A stretch of 42,165 nucleotides of DNA, from positions 1 through 42,165 of the forward strand of contig JAQUTL010000024.1 of assembly GCA_028709805.1 (NCBI GenBank), in the 5' to 3' direction. The notes beneath the pieces are model-generated. The model saw only the letters and a list, made by a program, of their open reading frames with translations. It was not told the DNA's origin and did not search any database. Below are positions 1 to 6,865 of the stretch, piece by piece. The stretch comes from Victivallaceae bacterium. Its GTDB lineage: Bacteria > Verrucomicrobiota > Lentisphaeria > Victivallales > Victivallaceae. Made by a program: the position numbers and the translations under genes. Each line of letters opens with the position of its first letter. The stretch's first letter is position 1.

Positions 1-545
1 TATCAGCCCTGCCGTTGGAATAGCTGTTTTTTTATTATAGCAACGGAAATTTGAACGCATGGATTTGTCCTTGACCAGAAATCGCTTTACTCCGCCTCAA
101 ATTCTCTGCTGAAAAATTAGAAAGAACAGAGATTGGACGACCATTTTTACCCTCAAAACGCAAGTTCTTTCCATCAAATATTTTTCTCTGTGAGCGAAAA
201 AAGTAGCGAAAAATGTAGTTAAAAAAGTAGCGAAAAAAGTAGCGAAATGTTTCTGTTTTCAAAAAAAATAGGTTCTTTGAAATAATTGAAAATAGAAACG
301 CACATTTTGAGGAAAAAACTATTGCAAAAAATGGTTTTTCAATTTGAGAAAAGGAGGCGGGGGTGAGTCGATTTCTGGCGGATGAGCGGAAACGCGGAAA
401 TTTTGCGGATTTGTCCGCGTTTTTTATGACATCAACGCAATTTTGGGGCCGTTTTGACGGGATTTGACGCGGTTTTTGACGATTTTTCCGGTTTTTACGG
501 GCGGCGTTGTGCGGATTTGTCCGCGCTTTTAAGGACGTGAGGCGG
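1..545. other. AT-rich left end of the prophage, no credible gene
   Basis: I see no convincing gene here. The long minus reading frame across 35-736 is low complexity and runs through the RNA candidate at 586-762, so I treat it as spurious. The stretch holds arm-like direct repeats (199-245), several TTTTGACG-like steps around 450-485, and two copies of the small hairpin GCGGATTTGTCCGC, at about 404 and 514. Only the first is followed by a T-run, so it could terminate plus-strand transcription. The phage attachment core seen at the right end is not found here, so the left junction lies outside the window. Confidence 0.5.
199..246 (+). repeat. Direct repeats, candidate integrase arm-type sites (left end)
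   Basis: AAAAGTAGCGAAA occurs three times in this stretch, with a fourth degenerate copy (AAAATGTAGTTAAAA) in the middle. The same motif occurs once at the far right end (41,950-41,965), inside the integrase stop region and about 40 bp from the attachment core. Tyrosine integrases bind short arm repeats on both sides of their core, so shared motifs at the two ends fit attL/attR arm sites. The sequence shows the repeats; the function is inference. Confidence 0.45.
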
Positions 546-552
546 TTGATCC

Positions 553-580
553 TTGTTTTTTGCGTTTTTGGATGTATTAT
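553..580 (+). promoter_or_regulatory. Promoter for the left-end RNA
   Basis: TTGTTT (553-558), a 16-nt spacer and TATTAT (575-580) form a plausible sigma70 promoter on the plus strand. The predicted start is near 586, where the paired structure of the RNA candidate begins. Confidence 0.45.
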
Positions 581-585
581 ATCAA

Positions 586-762
586 TGCCGCGTAGCAGCG
601 CGACCGTCATAACGGGGCCCACCAAGCCTTGACGTTGACACGGGAAACCCGTGTCGGCAGTCATGAACAGGTGGTGCTGCTTGATGGAGCTGCTACTCCG
701 GCCGGCACGGTTTCCGATATGCTGAGGACAGCGCACAAATACATGCGCTGTCCTTTCTTTTT
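586..762 (+). ncRNA. Candidate structured small RNA (about 175 nt)
   Basis: No protein is evident, but the plus strand folds into one long rod. TGCCG (586-590) pairs with CGGCA (703-707). GTAGCAGC (592-599) pairs perfectly with GCTGCTAC (689-696). CCACCAAGC (619-627) pairs with GCTTGATGG (679-687) with one mismatch. GACACGGG-AAA-CCCGTGTC (637-655) caps it. A promoter lies just upstream and a strong intrinsic terminator closes it. The size and rod shape recall 6S RNA, but I could not match the 6S central bulge or any other named family. It lies at the end of the late operon and is antisense to any read-through from the methyltransferase genes. Confidence 0.5.
726..762 (+). terminator. Intrinsic terminator of the left-end RNA
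   Basis: GGACAGCGCA (726-735) and TGCGCTGTCC (744-753) form a perfect 10-bp stem with an 8-nt loop, followed by TTTCTTTTT. The T-run is on the plus-strand side only, so it terminates rightward transcription and not the leftward late operon. Confidence 0.75.
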
Positions 763-765
763 AAT

Positions 766-1968
766 TTACATCATTTTAGACACCATTTCAATTCTTCGGC
801 CGATCCAGCGCATGACATTGACGCACTGGCTGTTGCCGCAAGCCTCATAACGCGGACCGTCCGGACACTGGTCGGCCGACTTGCCGCGCCATTCGATCTG
901 CGTATAGTTGTCCGGGAATCCCATCAGACGCTCGCATTCAACCGGCGTCAGCCGTCTCACGATGCCATCGGACGCGATGGCGTGGCGGTCGGCGGCGGTT
1001 AAGGTGTAGCAGAGTTCATCGCTGACCCCCGATCCGTTTCCGCCGTTTTCCGGTTTTCTGCCGATCGTGTGTCCGGAAATTGCAACGGCGTGTTCGACCG
1101 CGACCCGAAGCGTGGAGGCGATTTCCGGTTCAGCTTCGGCGCAGGCATCGTTCGGGCAGCAGCAGCGGGTGATAACCGCCTGAAGTTTTCCCTCGTCCGG
1201 CATGGACTGCCTGGCGCTGGTCACGGTCAGGGTCGAGGCGACTTTTGCACCGTTCCACCATTCAGCAGGATCTGGTTGCGGAGCGCCGCCCGCAGCGACT
1301 CCGGAAGTTTGCGTCCGCGGCGTTCTGACCGGTTGAGCATCGAATTGCATGCTCGCGTCGTCAAATAATACTTGGGCGGGAGCGGATGCCGATGAACGAT
1401 GTCCGACAAGGAAGAGACGCCTTCGTCGCTGAGGGACAGCCCGTTCAAACCCGTCCACTCGCACAAATTGAGCGTCAAGCAGACGCCACGCCAGGGAATA
1501 TCCGCCCCCGGCGGAATTGACAAGTCCGGACTTCTTCCATTTTCCGGACTTCGGCGGCGGCACTCTCCAGCCGGCGAGAGCGCTGAGAAGCCCGGCAAAA
1601 TCCCGGCCGCCGGCGCTTGACAGAACTCCGGGGACATTTTCCCAGACGATCCATTCAACTTCGGAGCGGTGAGCGAGTTCAGCGAAGACAAGAGCAAGCG
1701 AGCCGCGCCGGTCGACCAGTCCGCCGCGTTTTCCGGCGACGCTGAAACTTTGGCAGGGCGTTCCGCCGGTGAGCAGGTCGATTTTTCCACGATAATTTTC
1801 TCCATTGATTGTTGTCATGTCGCCCAGATTGGGCGTTTCGGGATAACGCTGGCGCAGCAGCTCGACCGGGAATTTTGCGATTTCAGAGAAAAAGACCGGT
1901 TCCCAGCCGAGCGAGCGCCAGGCCAGGGACGGCGCTTCCACGCCGGAGCAGACGCTGGCGTACCTCAT
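766..1968 (-). CDS. DNA (cytosine-5) methyltransferase, Dcm-like
   Basis: Transfers a methyl group from S-adenosylmethionine to C5 of cytosine in a specific DNA site. All core C5 motifs are visible: motif I near the N-terminus (SVCSG), the catalytic PCQ at about residues 71-73, ENV at 110-112, QRRRRLF from about 180, and the C-terminal ECERLMGFP and GNSQCVNVM blocks. The part between the QRRRR block and the C-terminal motifs (about 190-330) is the likely target-recognition region. At 400 residues it is a normal length. Its ATG overlaps the stop of the adenine methyltransferase by ATGA, so the two are translationally coupled. No restriction enzyme is nearby, so it is probably an orphan protective methylase made late. 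The target sequence cannot be read from this. Confidence 0.9.
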   Translation of the reverse strand: MRYASVCSGVEAPSLAWRSLGWEPVFFSEIAKFPVELLRQRYPETPNLGDMTTINGENYRGKIDLLTGGTPCQSFSVAGKRGGLVDRRGSLALVFAELAHRSEVEWIVWENVPGVLSSAGGRDFAGLLSALAGWRVPPPKSGKWKKSGLVNSAGGGYSLAWRLLDAQFVRVDGFERAVPQRRRRLFLVGHRSSASAPAQVLFDDASMQFDAQPVRTPRTQTSGVAAGGAPQPDPAEWWNGAKVASTLTVTSARQSMPDEGKLQAVITRCCCPNDACAEAEPEIASTLRVAVEHAVAISGHTIGRKPENGGNGSGVSDELCYTLTAADRHAIASDGIVRRLTPVECERLMGFPDNYTQIEWRGKSADQCPDGPRYEACGNSQCVNVMRWIGRRIEMVSKMM

Positions 1969-2753
1969 AATTGATAATTCCAGGTCAGCGTTTCGGTTTT
2001 GATGCGGCCGGCGACGTGTTTTCCGGAAACGGCGAGGCTTTTCTCGATCTCAAGGTGATTGACGCCGGGACGTTTCCAGATTTCGTCGAGTTCCGGCGTC
2101 GGGTAGCTGGAGAGCAGCCAGCGGCCGGTAAGCGTCGGCAGCAATTCGAGCAATCGGTAATAGACGTCCTTGCCCTTCTCGTAGTGTCCGCAGTCGCTGT
2201 TGGCGTATGGCGGATCGAGATAGAACAACGTGTCCGGAGCGTCGAAGCGCCGGATCACGTCGAGCGCGTCGCGGCTGAAGATCTGGACATTCCGGAGCCG
2301 ACGGCATATCTCGCCGGTGAAATTGTCGATCTTCCGCGCGGTGGTGGCGGCGATGCCGGAGTTGGCGAACGCGAAGCCGCCTCGCGACTTGTGCGCGAAG
2401 CTCATATTGACGTCCACCCAGAACGCCCAGGCGCGGAGCACCGGCGGATTTTCGGCCGGCGGCGCGTTCATCACGTCGCGGGAGCGGCGGTGAACGGTCT
2501 CGGAATGCAGGGTGGAGTCGATCAATTTCGTGAGGTCACGAAATTGATCTGGATCCTTGCAGACCTCAAAGAAGTTGATCGCGGCGTCGAAATTGTCGTT
2601 AATTATTTCGACTTTGGACGGTGACTTCCCGAAGAGCACCGCACCGCCGCCGAAGAAAGGTTCGGCGAAGGTGAGGTGATCTCCCGGAAGGAGCGGCAAA
2701 ATATGCTTCAGCATGTTTGTTTTGCCGCCGTAGTAGGTGATCGGAGTTTTCAT
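1965..2753 (-). CDS. DNA N6-adenine methyltransferase, Dam/D12 class
   Basis: Methylates the N6 of adenine in DNA. It has the class-alpha order: the SAM-binding motif comes first (YYGGK at about residues 7-11 and EPFFGGGAV from 31) and the catalytic DPPY follows at 180-183. The start is the ATG at 2753, placed 8 nt after GGAGGAG; an upstream TTG would add two residues but does not fit that site. It lies between a beta-class methylase (33 bp upstream) and the C5 methylase (ATGA overlap), in the last part of the late operon. GATC specificity is usual for Dam relatives but is not proved here. Confidence 0.9.
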   Translation of the reverse strand: MKTPITYYGGKTNMLKHILPLLPGDHLTFAEPFFGGGAVLFGKSPSKVEIINDNFDAAINFFEVCKDPDQFRDLTKLIDSTLHSETVHRRSRDVMNAPPAENPPVLRAWAFWVDVNMSFAHKSRGGFAFANSGIAATTARKIDNFTGEICRRLRNVQIFSRDALDVIRRFDAPDTLFYLDPPYANSDCGHYEKGKDVYYRLLELLPTLTGRWLLSSYPTPELDEIWKRPGVNHLEIEKSLAVSGKHVAGRIKTETLTWNYQL

Positions 2754-2786
2754 GTCCAATCTCCTCCTTTCGGGGTTGTTGATTGT

Positions 2787-3827
2787 TTATCTGCGGATAT
2801 TGTCGGCGTCAAGCCTTTCCGCGGCTTTTTCCGCAATTTTTTCATCGCGTTCAATCAGAATGCAGCGCCTGCCGCACTGACGCGCCGCGATCGCGGTTGC
2901 GCCTGAACCGGCAAATGGATCAAGCACCAGTCCGCCCGGTGGGCAGCTTGTCTCGATCATGTCGCGCAGCAACTCGATCGGCTTCTGCGCCGGGTGGACG
3001 CGGTCGCGTCGCCCCGCGGCAATCGGCGGACACACCAACACGTCGGTGTAGTTGTGCGCAGTTGGTTGATAATAGCGCCGCAGGGCCTCGTAGTCGCGCC
3101 GCAGGGCCTCGTAGTCGCGCCGCAGGGCCTCGTAGTCGCGCAGCAGGGCCTCGTAGTCGCGCCGCAGGGCTGGCATTACAGTCTGCGCCGCAGTGTACTG
3201 ATCGCGGGTCGGGAACTCCCACTGCGAGACGGCCAGCGCGTGGCGGTCGAAAGTATAACGAACACCGGTCAGGCGGTGCATTGCGTCCTGAAGTGCCTTG
3301 TGCGACAATCCCGACGCGGCGAAGGCCTGCTGGAAGTAGTCGATCAGCGGACGCATGACGCCGGCGAATGCCTGCGCGTCGCGGGTCGAGTAGGCGCCGT
3401 CCGCCCCCCACGGTTCGGCCATGATGATCCGCTCGGTTTCGCTTCCAGGCGATCTCATCCGGACAATCCTGGCACGGCGCATCATGCCTCTAGCCACCTC
3501 ATTCAGTCGCTCGCGCTTGAGCCACACGATATTTGACAGCACGTTGACGCGCCGCCGCATGGTTGAAGCGACCAGATCTGAAACCTGCGGCCAGCAGAAT
3601 ACATACAGCGTCCCGTTTGCTGCGAGTTTCGGCAACGCGGCGGCCATGGTGTCGTCGATCAGCGACAGCAGCGATGACCGATCAATGTTGTCCCAGTCGT
3701 CAGAAAGCACCCTTCCGTAGGGCGGATCGGTCAGCAGCAGCTCCGCCCTGACGTCGAGCCGCGGGATGACCTCCAGACTGTCGCCGAGATACATGGTTGT
3801 GAAATTGTCCTGATAATATGGGGTCAT
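2787..3827 (-). CDS. DNA methyltransferase, beta class (N4-cytosine or N6-adenine), with heptad repeats
   Basis: An amino-methylating DNA methyltransferase in which the catalytic motif DPPYG (residues 34-38) comes first and the SAM-binding LDPFAGSG lies near the C-terminus (about 302). HPAQKP, the usual motif just before it, is also present. Between the two is an insertion of four tandem DYEALRR-type heptads (about 217-255), expected to form a helical or coiled-coil arm; it is coded by 21-bp DNA repeats. It starts on an ATGA overlap with the spike gene, so it is translated with the late baseplate genes. No restriction partner is seen. Whether it modifies adenine or cytosine cannot be told from the motif alone. 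Confidence 0.85.
   Translation of the reverse strand: MTPYYQDNFTTMYLGDSLEVIPRLDVRAELLLTDPPYGRVLSDDWDNIDRSSLLSLIDDTMAAALPKLAANGTLYVFCWPQVSDLVASTMRRRVNVLSNIVWLKRERLNEVARGMMRRARIVRMRSPGSETERIIMAEPWGADGAYSTRDAQAFAGVMRPLIDYFQQAFAASGLSHKALQDAMHRLTGVRYTFDRHALAVSQWEFPTRDQYTAAQTVMPALRRDYEALLRDYEALRRDYEALRRDYEALRRYYQPTAHNYTDVLVCPPIAAGRRDRVHPAQKPIELLRDMIETSCPPGGLVLDPFAGSGATAIAARQCGRRCILIERDEKIAEKAAERLDADNIRR
3076..3165 (-). repeat. 21-bp tandem repeat inside the beta-class methylase gene
   Basis: The plus strand carries four near-identical copies of GCAGGGCCTCGTAGTCGCGC plus one base, with a fifth partial copy. It is in frame and encodes the DYEALRR heptads. Such a tract can gain or lose units by slippage without breaking the frame. 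Confidence 0.85.
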
Positions 3828-4564
3828 TTCTTAACAAGGTCGAGCCGCGCCTGGGCGGCGGTCGCCTCCTGGTTGTTGCTGTTGACTGCTCCGGACTGAT
3901 CGGGCGACGCTCCGCCGGCGTGGGTATGGCTGGCGAGCACGCTTAGCGCGGCGATGGTCGAGGTCATGAAGTCGGAAATGACCGTAAAGAGGTTTTCGGC
4001 TTCGGAGCCGACCCACACTTTCGGCGCTTTCGCCTCCCATTCCACGAGTGCCGTGTGAAGGATTTTCTGCGAGGCGGAGAGAGTGATGTTTCCGCCTGCG
4101 CCGTCGCTGATGTTTCCCGGGGTGGTCCTTGTCCAATTTCCGGTTGCGTCCACCTCCTGATATACCGCGTCGGAGTGCTGCCACCTCTGGCTCACGCCGT
4201 CGGTCTCCGGCAGATCGAGGCCGTCGGGCAGAACCGACCGGACGAACGGCAGACTCTGGCGGCCATACGCGAACGCGACTTCGACGACGGTTCCGGGCAG
4301 CGGCAGACTGGCGAAGCCGCGGCAGTTGGCCGCGCCGGTCATGGCCACCGGCACATCGCGCAACAGCGGCATATCATCGTCCACCTTGAGGTCTGGCGTC
4401 AGCAGCCGGACGTCCACGGCGTAGCGCGGACGGTCAGGGGTGCAGGTTTCGCCGTTGACGGGCGGGTCGGGAATCGCGACCACTTTCCCGAGTTGCGGAA
4501 AATAGGTCTTGCTTTCGAGTTCCGGCCAGAGCCGGACGGCGATGCGTTTGATGAGGTCTTTCAT
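3824..4564 (-). CDS. Baseplate spike protein, gpV-like
   Basis: Central spike of the contractile tail, which pierces the cell envelope. The N-terminal half looks like the OB-fold of phage spikes (FPQLGKVV...RYAVDVRLL...LPGTVVEVAFAYG). The C-terminal part has the repetitive helix-poor pattern typical of the beta-prism, and it ends with SHTHAGG at about residue 212. HxH motifs in P2 gpV and similar tips bind iron. It is 246 residues and follows the hub gene directly. Its stop overlaps the methylase start (ATGA), so it appears to be the last structural gene of the late operon. Confidence 0.75.
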   Translation of the reverse strand: MKDLIKRIAVRLWPELESKTYFPQLGKVVAIPDPPVNGETCTPDRPRYAVDVRLLTPDLKVDDDMPLLRDVPVAMTGAANCRGFASLPLPGTVVEVAFAYGRQSLPFVRSVLPDGLDLPETDGVSQRWQHSDAVYQEVDATGNWTRTTPGNISDGAGGNITLSASQKILHTALVEWEAKAPKVWVGSEAENLFTVISDFMTSTIAALSVLASHTHAGGASPDQSGAVNSNNQEATAAQARLDLVKK

Positions 4565-5260
4565 TTACTCTCCGGTTGCGAATTTGAGGTGGAGCGCTTC
4601 GGCGGTCATGGCCACTTCGGAGATGACCGCTTCCGGCGCTCCGTCGATCGCAAGGCGCATATTGGGGCGCAGCGCCGGGATGAAGGCGATGTCGGCGCCG
4701 ACGCTGGTGACGTTGGTGAACCAGCGTGCGGCGAGTTCGAGCGGCCTTGCGGCGATCTTGAGTTGTCCGGCCGGTCCGAGGAACACGAATCCGGCCGGGA
4801 ACGCGGTATAGCGGAATCCGGAAAGGCCGGAGAGTTCGCCGATCAGTTTGACGGCCTCGAAGCCGGTTCCGATGTTGACGAAGTGCGGCACGGGAATATC
4901 GAGCCAGTCGCCGACGGCGGTCAGCTTGAGACCGACCGCTGCGCCGACCGCCGCCATTGCGTCGCGCAGCGTGACGTTGCGGAGCGCGACCGGTGCGCGG
5001 TTGGCCAGTCGTCCGGAGATTTCCCGGACGGCCAGCCGCATCTGATGGGGGTCGATCTTCCGGCAGCTTTCGATGTATCCGGCAAAATATTTGGACACCG
5101 TGCCGTTTATTCCGGCCTCGACCAGGATGTCGCCATCCAGCGGCGCGTCCGATTTGACGACGATCACGCCGCGTCCCGGCGCGTCGCGGTCAAGCGTCAG
5201 TGCGATTGAAACGATCTCGACCGGCCGGCCGGCCACGGTTAAAATCTGATTAATTTTCAC
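4565..5260 (-). CDS. Baseplate hub protein, gpD-like (K139-type)
   Basis: The pattern of a short beta-rich start (LTVAGRPVEIVSIALTLDRDAPGRG), a GYIES segment, then VPHF..IGTGFEAV matches the hub protein that follows the 'baseplate complex protein' in K139-like phages and acts where P2 uses gpD. It forms the central ring linking tube and spike. It is 231 residues, overlaps the preceding gene by 4 bp, and abuts the spike gene. The assignment rests on remembered family pattern and on gene order; no motif is diagnostic by itself. Confidence 0.6.
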   Translation of the reverse strand: MKINQILTVAGRPVEIVSIALTLDRDAPGRGVIVVKSDAPLDGDILVEAGINGTVSKYFAGYIESCRKIDPHQMRLAVREISGRLANRAPVALRNVTLRDAMAAVGAAVGLKLTAVGDWLDIPVPHFVNIGTGFEAVKLIGELSGLSGFRYTAFPAGFVFLGPAGQLKIAARPLELAARWFTNVTSVGADIAFIPALRPNMRLAIDGAPEAVISEVAMTAEALHLKFATGE

Positions 5261-5754
5261 GCGAGTTCCTCCTCGATCGCCGCGTTGAGTTCCGCCGGAT
5301 CGGCGGCCACGGTTTCCGGCTTGGCGTCGTCGGCGCGTTTGACCTCATCCTGCAGGCGCTGTTCGAGTTTCTCCGGGATGCTGGCGACCTCGCGCAGCTT
5401 GAACGAGATGTTGTAGACGCAGAGCGAGTCATCGCGCACGGCGGACACGTCGCCGTCGAATATGACCTGACGCACCTGCATGGCGTTGACCAGTTCGTCG
5501 GAGACGCGGTAGACCGCCGGATCGCCGACCGTGTCGCGCCGCCCGGCGAGGTTGACAAGCTCGGTCAGTTTATCGAGTTCGCCCTGGGGGAGCTGGAACG
5601 CGCAGGAGACGGTTTTCGGTTTGTCACCGGCGGCGGCGACTCCGGTGGAGGAGCCGGAGCCGGAGAGATCCTTCCGTTCCAGCGGATAAGAGACGTTGAC
5701 CGTCAGATTTTTTCCCGGCACGGTGTATTCGCCGGAGTCGCCGCTTAAAAGCAT
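5257..5754 (-). CDS. Baseplate complex protein (K139-type)
   Basis: Resembles the small 'baseplate complex protein' of K139-like phages: an N-terminal LE(R)KDLSGSGSST block, then the YRVSDELVNAMQVRQVIFDG segment, and an ending with VASIPEK. It probably joins tail tube and hub. The tail after residue 130 is acidic and charged. It overlaps the hub gene by 4 bp. The start ATG comes 1 bp after the tiny reading frame at 5756-5785. Confidence 0.6.
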   Translation of the reverse strand: MLLSGDSGEYTVPGKNLTVNVSYPLERKDLSGSGSSTGVAAAGDKPKTVSCAFQLPQGELDKLTELVNLAGRRDTVGDPAVYRVSDELVNAMQVRQVIFDGDVSAVRDDSLCVYNISFKLREVASIPEKLEQRLQDEVKRADDAKPETVAADPAELNAAIEEELA

Positions 5755-5755
5755 A

Positions 5756-5785
5756 TTATTTCTTCTTCTTTCCCTTGCAGCCCAT
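5756..5785 (-). CDS. Tiny Cys-Lys-rich reading frame, MGCKGKKKK
   Basis: Nine codons that start 2 nt past the stop of the lipoprotein gene and end 1 nt before the ATG of the baseplate complex gene, so the frame exactly fills the gap. GGAGG precedes it within the end of the lipoprotein gene. A near twin (MAKCKGKKKK) occurs at 30,051-30,083 in an unrelated operon. The pair may be translated peptides, coupling leaders or chance; I cannot assign a function. Confidence 0.3.
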   Translation of the reverse strand: MGCKGKKKK

Positions 5786-5786
5786 G

Positions 5787-6191
5787 TTAGTTTCCCTCCG
5801 GTGTGCTGAGGTTGACAGCTGAACCGTCGGCGGACACCGCGGTGGAACCGGCCGCTTTTGCGATGTCGGCCACATAGCCGTTGACCTGCTGTTTAGTCGT
5901 CAGGCTGATTTCAATCCCGGTTTCACCGCTGGCGAGGCTGTCGGCGGTTCCGGCGTTCACGCCGCCGGAGCCGGAACCATTATAGGTGTAAGCGGCGTTC
6001 TCGCGGACACAGGCAAACCCGGTCTCATAATAGCCGAGCTGAAACTCCGGCATCAGGCTGTCCGGCTGCCACGCGCAGCGCACGCCGATCCCCTTGCCGC
6101 CGCCGCCGAAAGAATGTCCGCACCCGGCGAACATCACCGCCGCCAGCGCCAGCACAACCAACACAAATCCGCGTTCCCAAAATCTTTTCAT
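5787..6191 (-). CDS. Putative phage lipoprotein
   Basis: The first 25 residues form a lipoprotein signal: positive start (MKRFWERG), hydrophobic stretch, then the lipobox FAGC. The mature part is glycine-rich, then polar and serine/threonine-rich, about 110 residues. It follows a small membrane protein and a 141-residue gene, between fibres and baseplate hub. In that setting an outer-membrane lipoprotein could be a spanin-like lysis factor, but it lacks the proline-rich look of typical o-spanins. Function unknown. Confidence 0.6.
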   Translation of the reverse strand: MKRFWERGFVLVVLALAAVMFAGCGHSFGGGGKGIGVRCAWQPDSLMPEFQLGYYETGFACVRENAAYTYNGSGSGGVNAGTADSLASGETGIEISLTTKQQVNGYVADIAKAAGSTAVSADGSAVNLSTPEGN

Positions 6192-6206
6192 CTTTATCCT
6201 TTCCGG

Positions 6207-6434
6207 TCATTTGACCATTTGTTTAATTCCAGCCCAGAAAGCGGCGATCACGCCGCCCGCCACCACGGTGATTACGCCGATCAGCATAGTTTTCCGGCAG
6301 GTCTTCCAGGTGTCGGCGAAGCTTATCAGCTCGCGCGCCGTTTCCGGTTTGATGCCGAGCGAACACCCCGATCCCTGTTTCTCCAGCGCGGCGGCGACGA
6401 TTTCGGCGATGTCTGACTTGTCCCGGTCGGTCAC
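6207..6434 (-). CDS. Small membrane protein, possible holin
   Basis: The real start is a GTG in the overlap GTGA with the upstream stop, which gives 75 residues. The longer ATG reading would run back through the neighbouring gene. The protein has a polar N-terminal half and one C-terminal membrane segment (TMLIGVITVVAGGVIAAFW, about residues 49-67). Size, topology and position between two other envelope-type genes suit a holin or holin partner, but there is no diagnostic motif. Confidence 0.55.
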   Translation of the reverse strand: MTDRDKSDIAEIVAAALEKQGSGCSLGIKPETARELISFADTWKTCRKTMLIGVITVVAGGVIAAFWAGIKQMVK

Positions 6435-6856
6435 TTGATCACCTCCGGCGGCTTGGCGTCGCGGTAGCCGCTCCAGCCGAACAGCTGGCAAAGCGCCGCC
6501 AGAAGCAGTCCGCGTCCGGCGCGGCGGAGTTTCCACGGAAATCTTGCGCTGCTGCGGTCGGCGGCGAGACAGGCGTTCCATGCGAAGCGCAAATTGGCGA
6601 CAGTGAAGCGCCAGTAGGTTTTCGGCTGGAAGGTGTACTCCCAGTCATGGATCAGCGCTTCGGGGGCGAACCATTCCAACAACTCGGTGACGACGCGGCG
6701 CAGTCTTGCGCTCCAGCGGTCGGGGCCGATGCCGTTGTAGACGGCGCGGAGGGTTGCGAGCGGACAGGTCGAGAATCCCGCCGGCATGGACAACGCAAGC
6801 TGCTCCGCCCGGACTGCCACGCGCATCACTTCGTCCATTGTGTAGTCGTATTCCAT
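6431..6856 (-). CDS. Conserved phage protein with an IHDWEY motif (DUF1353- or PLA2-like?)
   Basis: 141 residues. The centre reads NGIGPDRW...FAPEALIHDWEYTF, followed by a helix ending NLRFAWNAC. An HD-x-x-Y motif after a glycine-rich turn recalls DUF1353-type phage proteins and, more remotely, the catalytic His-Asp of small phospholipase A2 folds. It is the first gene of a block that continues with a small membrane protein and a lipoprotein, hence a possible lysis gene. The similarity is by eye only. Confidence 0.4.
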   Translation of the reverse strand: MEYDYTMDEVMRVAVRAEQLALSMPAGFSTCPLATLRAVYNGIGPDRWSARLRRVVTELLEWFAPEALIHDWEYTFQPKTYWRFTVANLRFAWNACLAADRSSARFPWKLRRAGRGLLLAALCQLFGWSGYRDAKPPEVIK

Positions 6857-6865
6857 ATTATTCCC

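Noticed and set aside
199..531. CRISPR array in the left-end repeats
   Set aside because: Units are 12-20 bp, close-packed or overlapping, without spacers of even length and without cas genes.
35..736. 233-codon minus frame across the left end
   Set aside because: Low complexity (FRYFF repeats from the arm-like DNA motifs), no ribosome site, and it runs through the RNA candidate and its terminator.
586..762. Retron, diversity-generating template or tmRNA as identity of the left RNA
   Set aside because: No reverse transcriptase is present in the window, no variable-repeat match is seen in the fibre genes, and no tRNA-like end or tag frame is found.
4055..5209. 384-codon plus frame opposite the baseplate genes
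   Set aside because: Shadow frame of GC-rich coding DNA; Arg/His/Gly-rich with no domain pattern, while the minus frames match known baseplate proteins.
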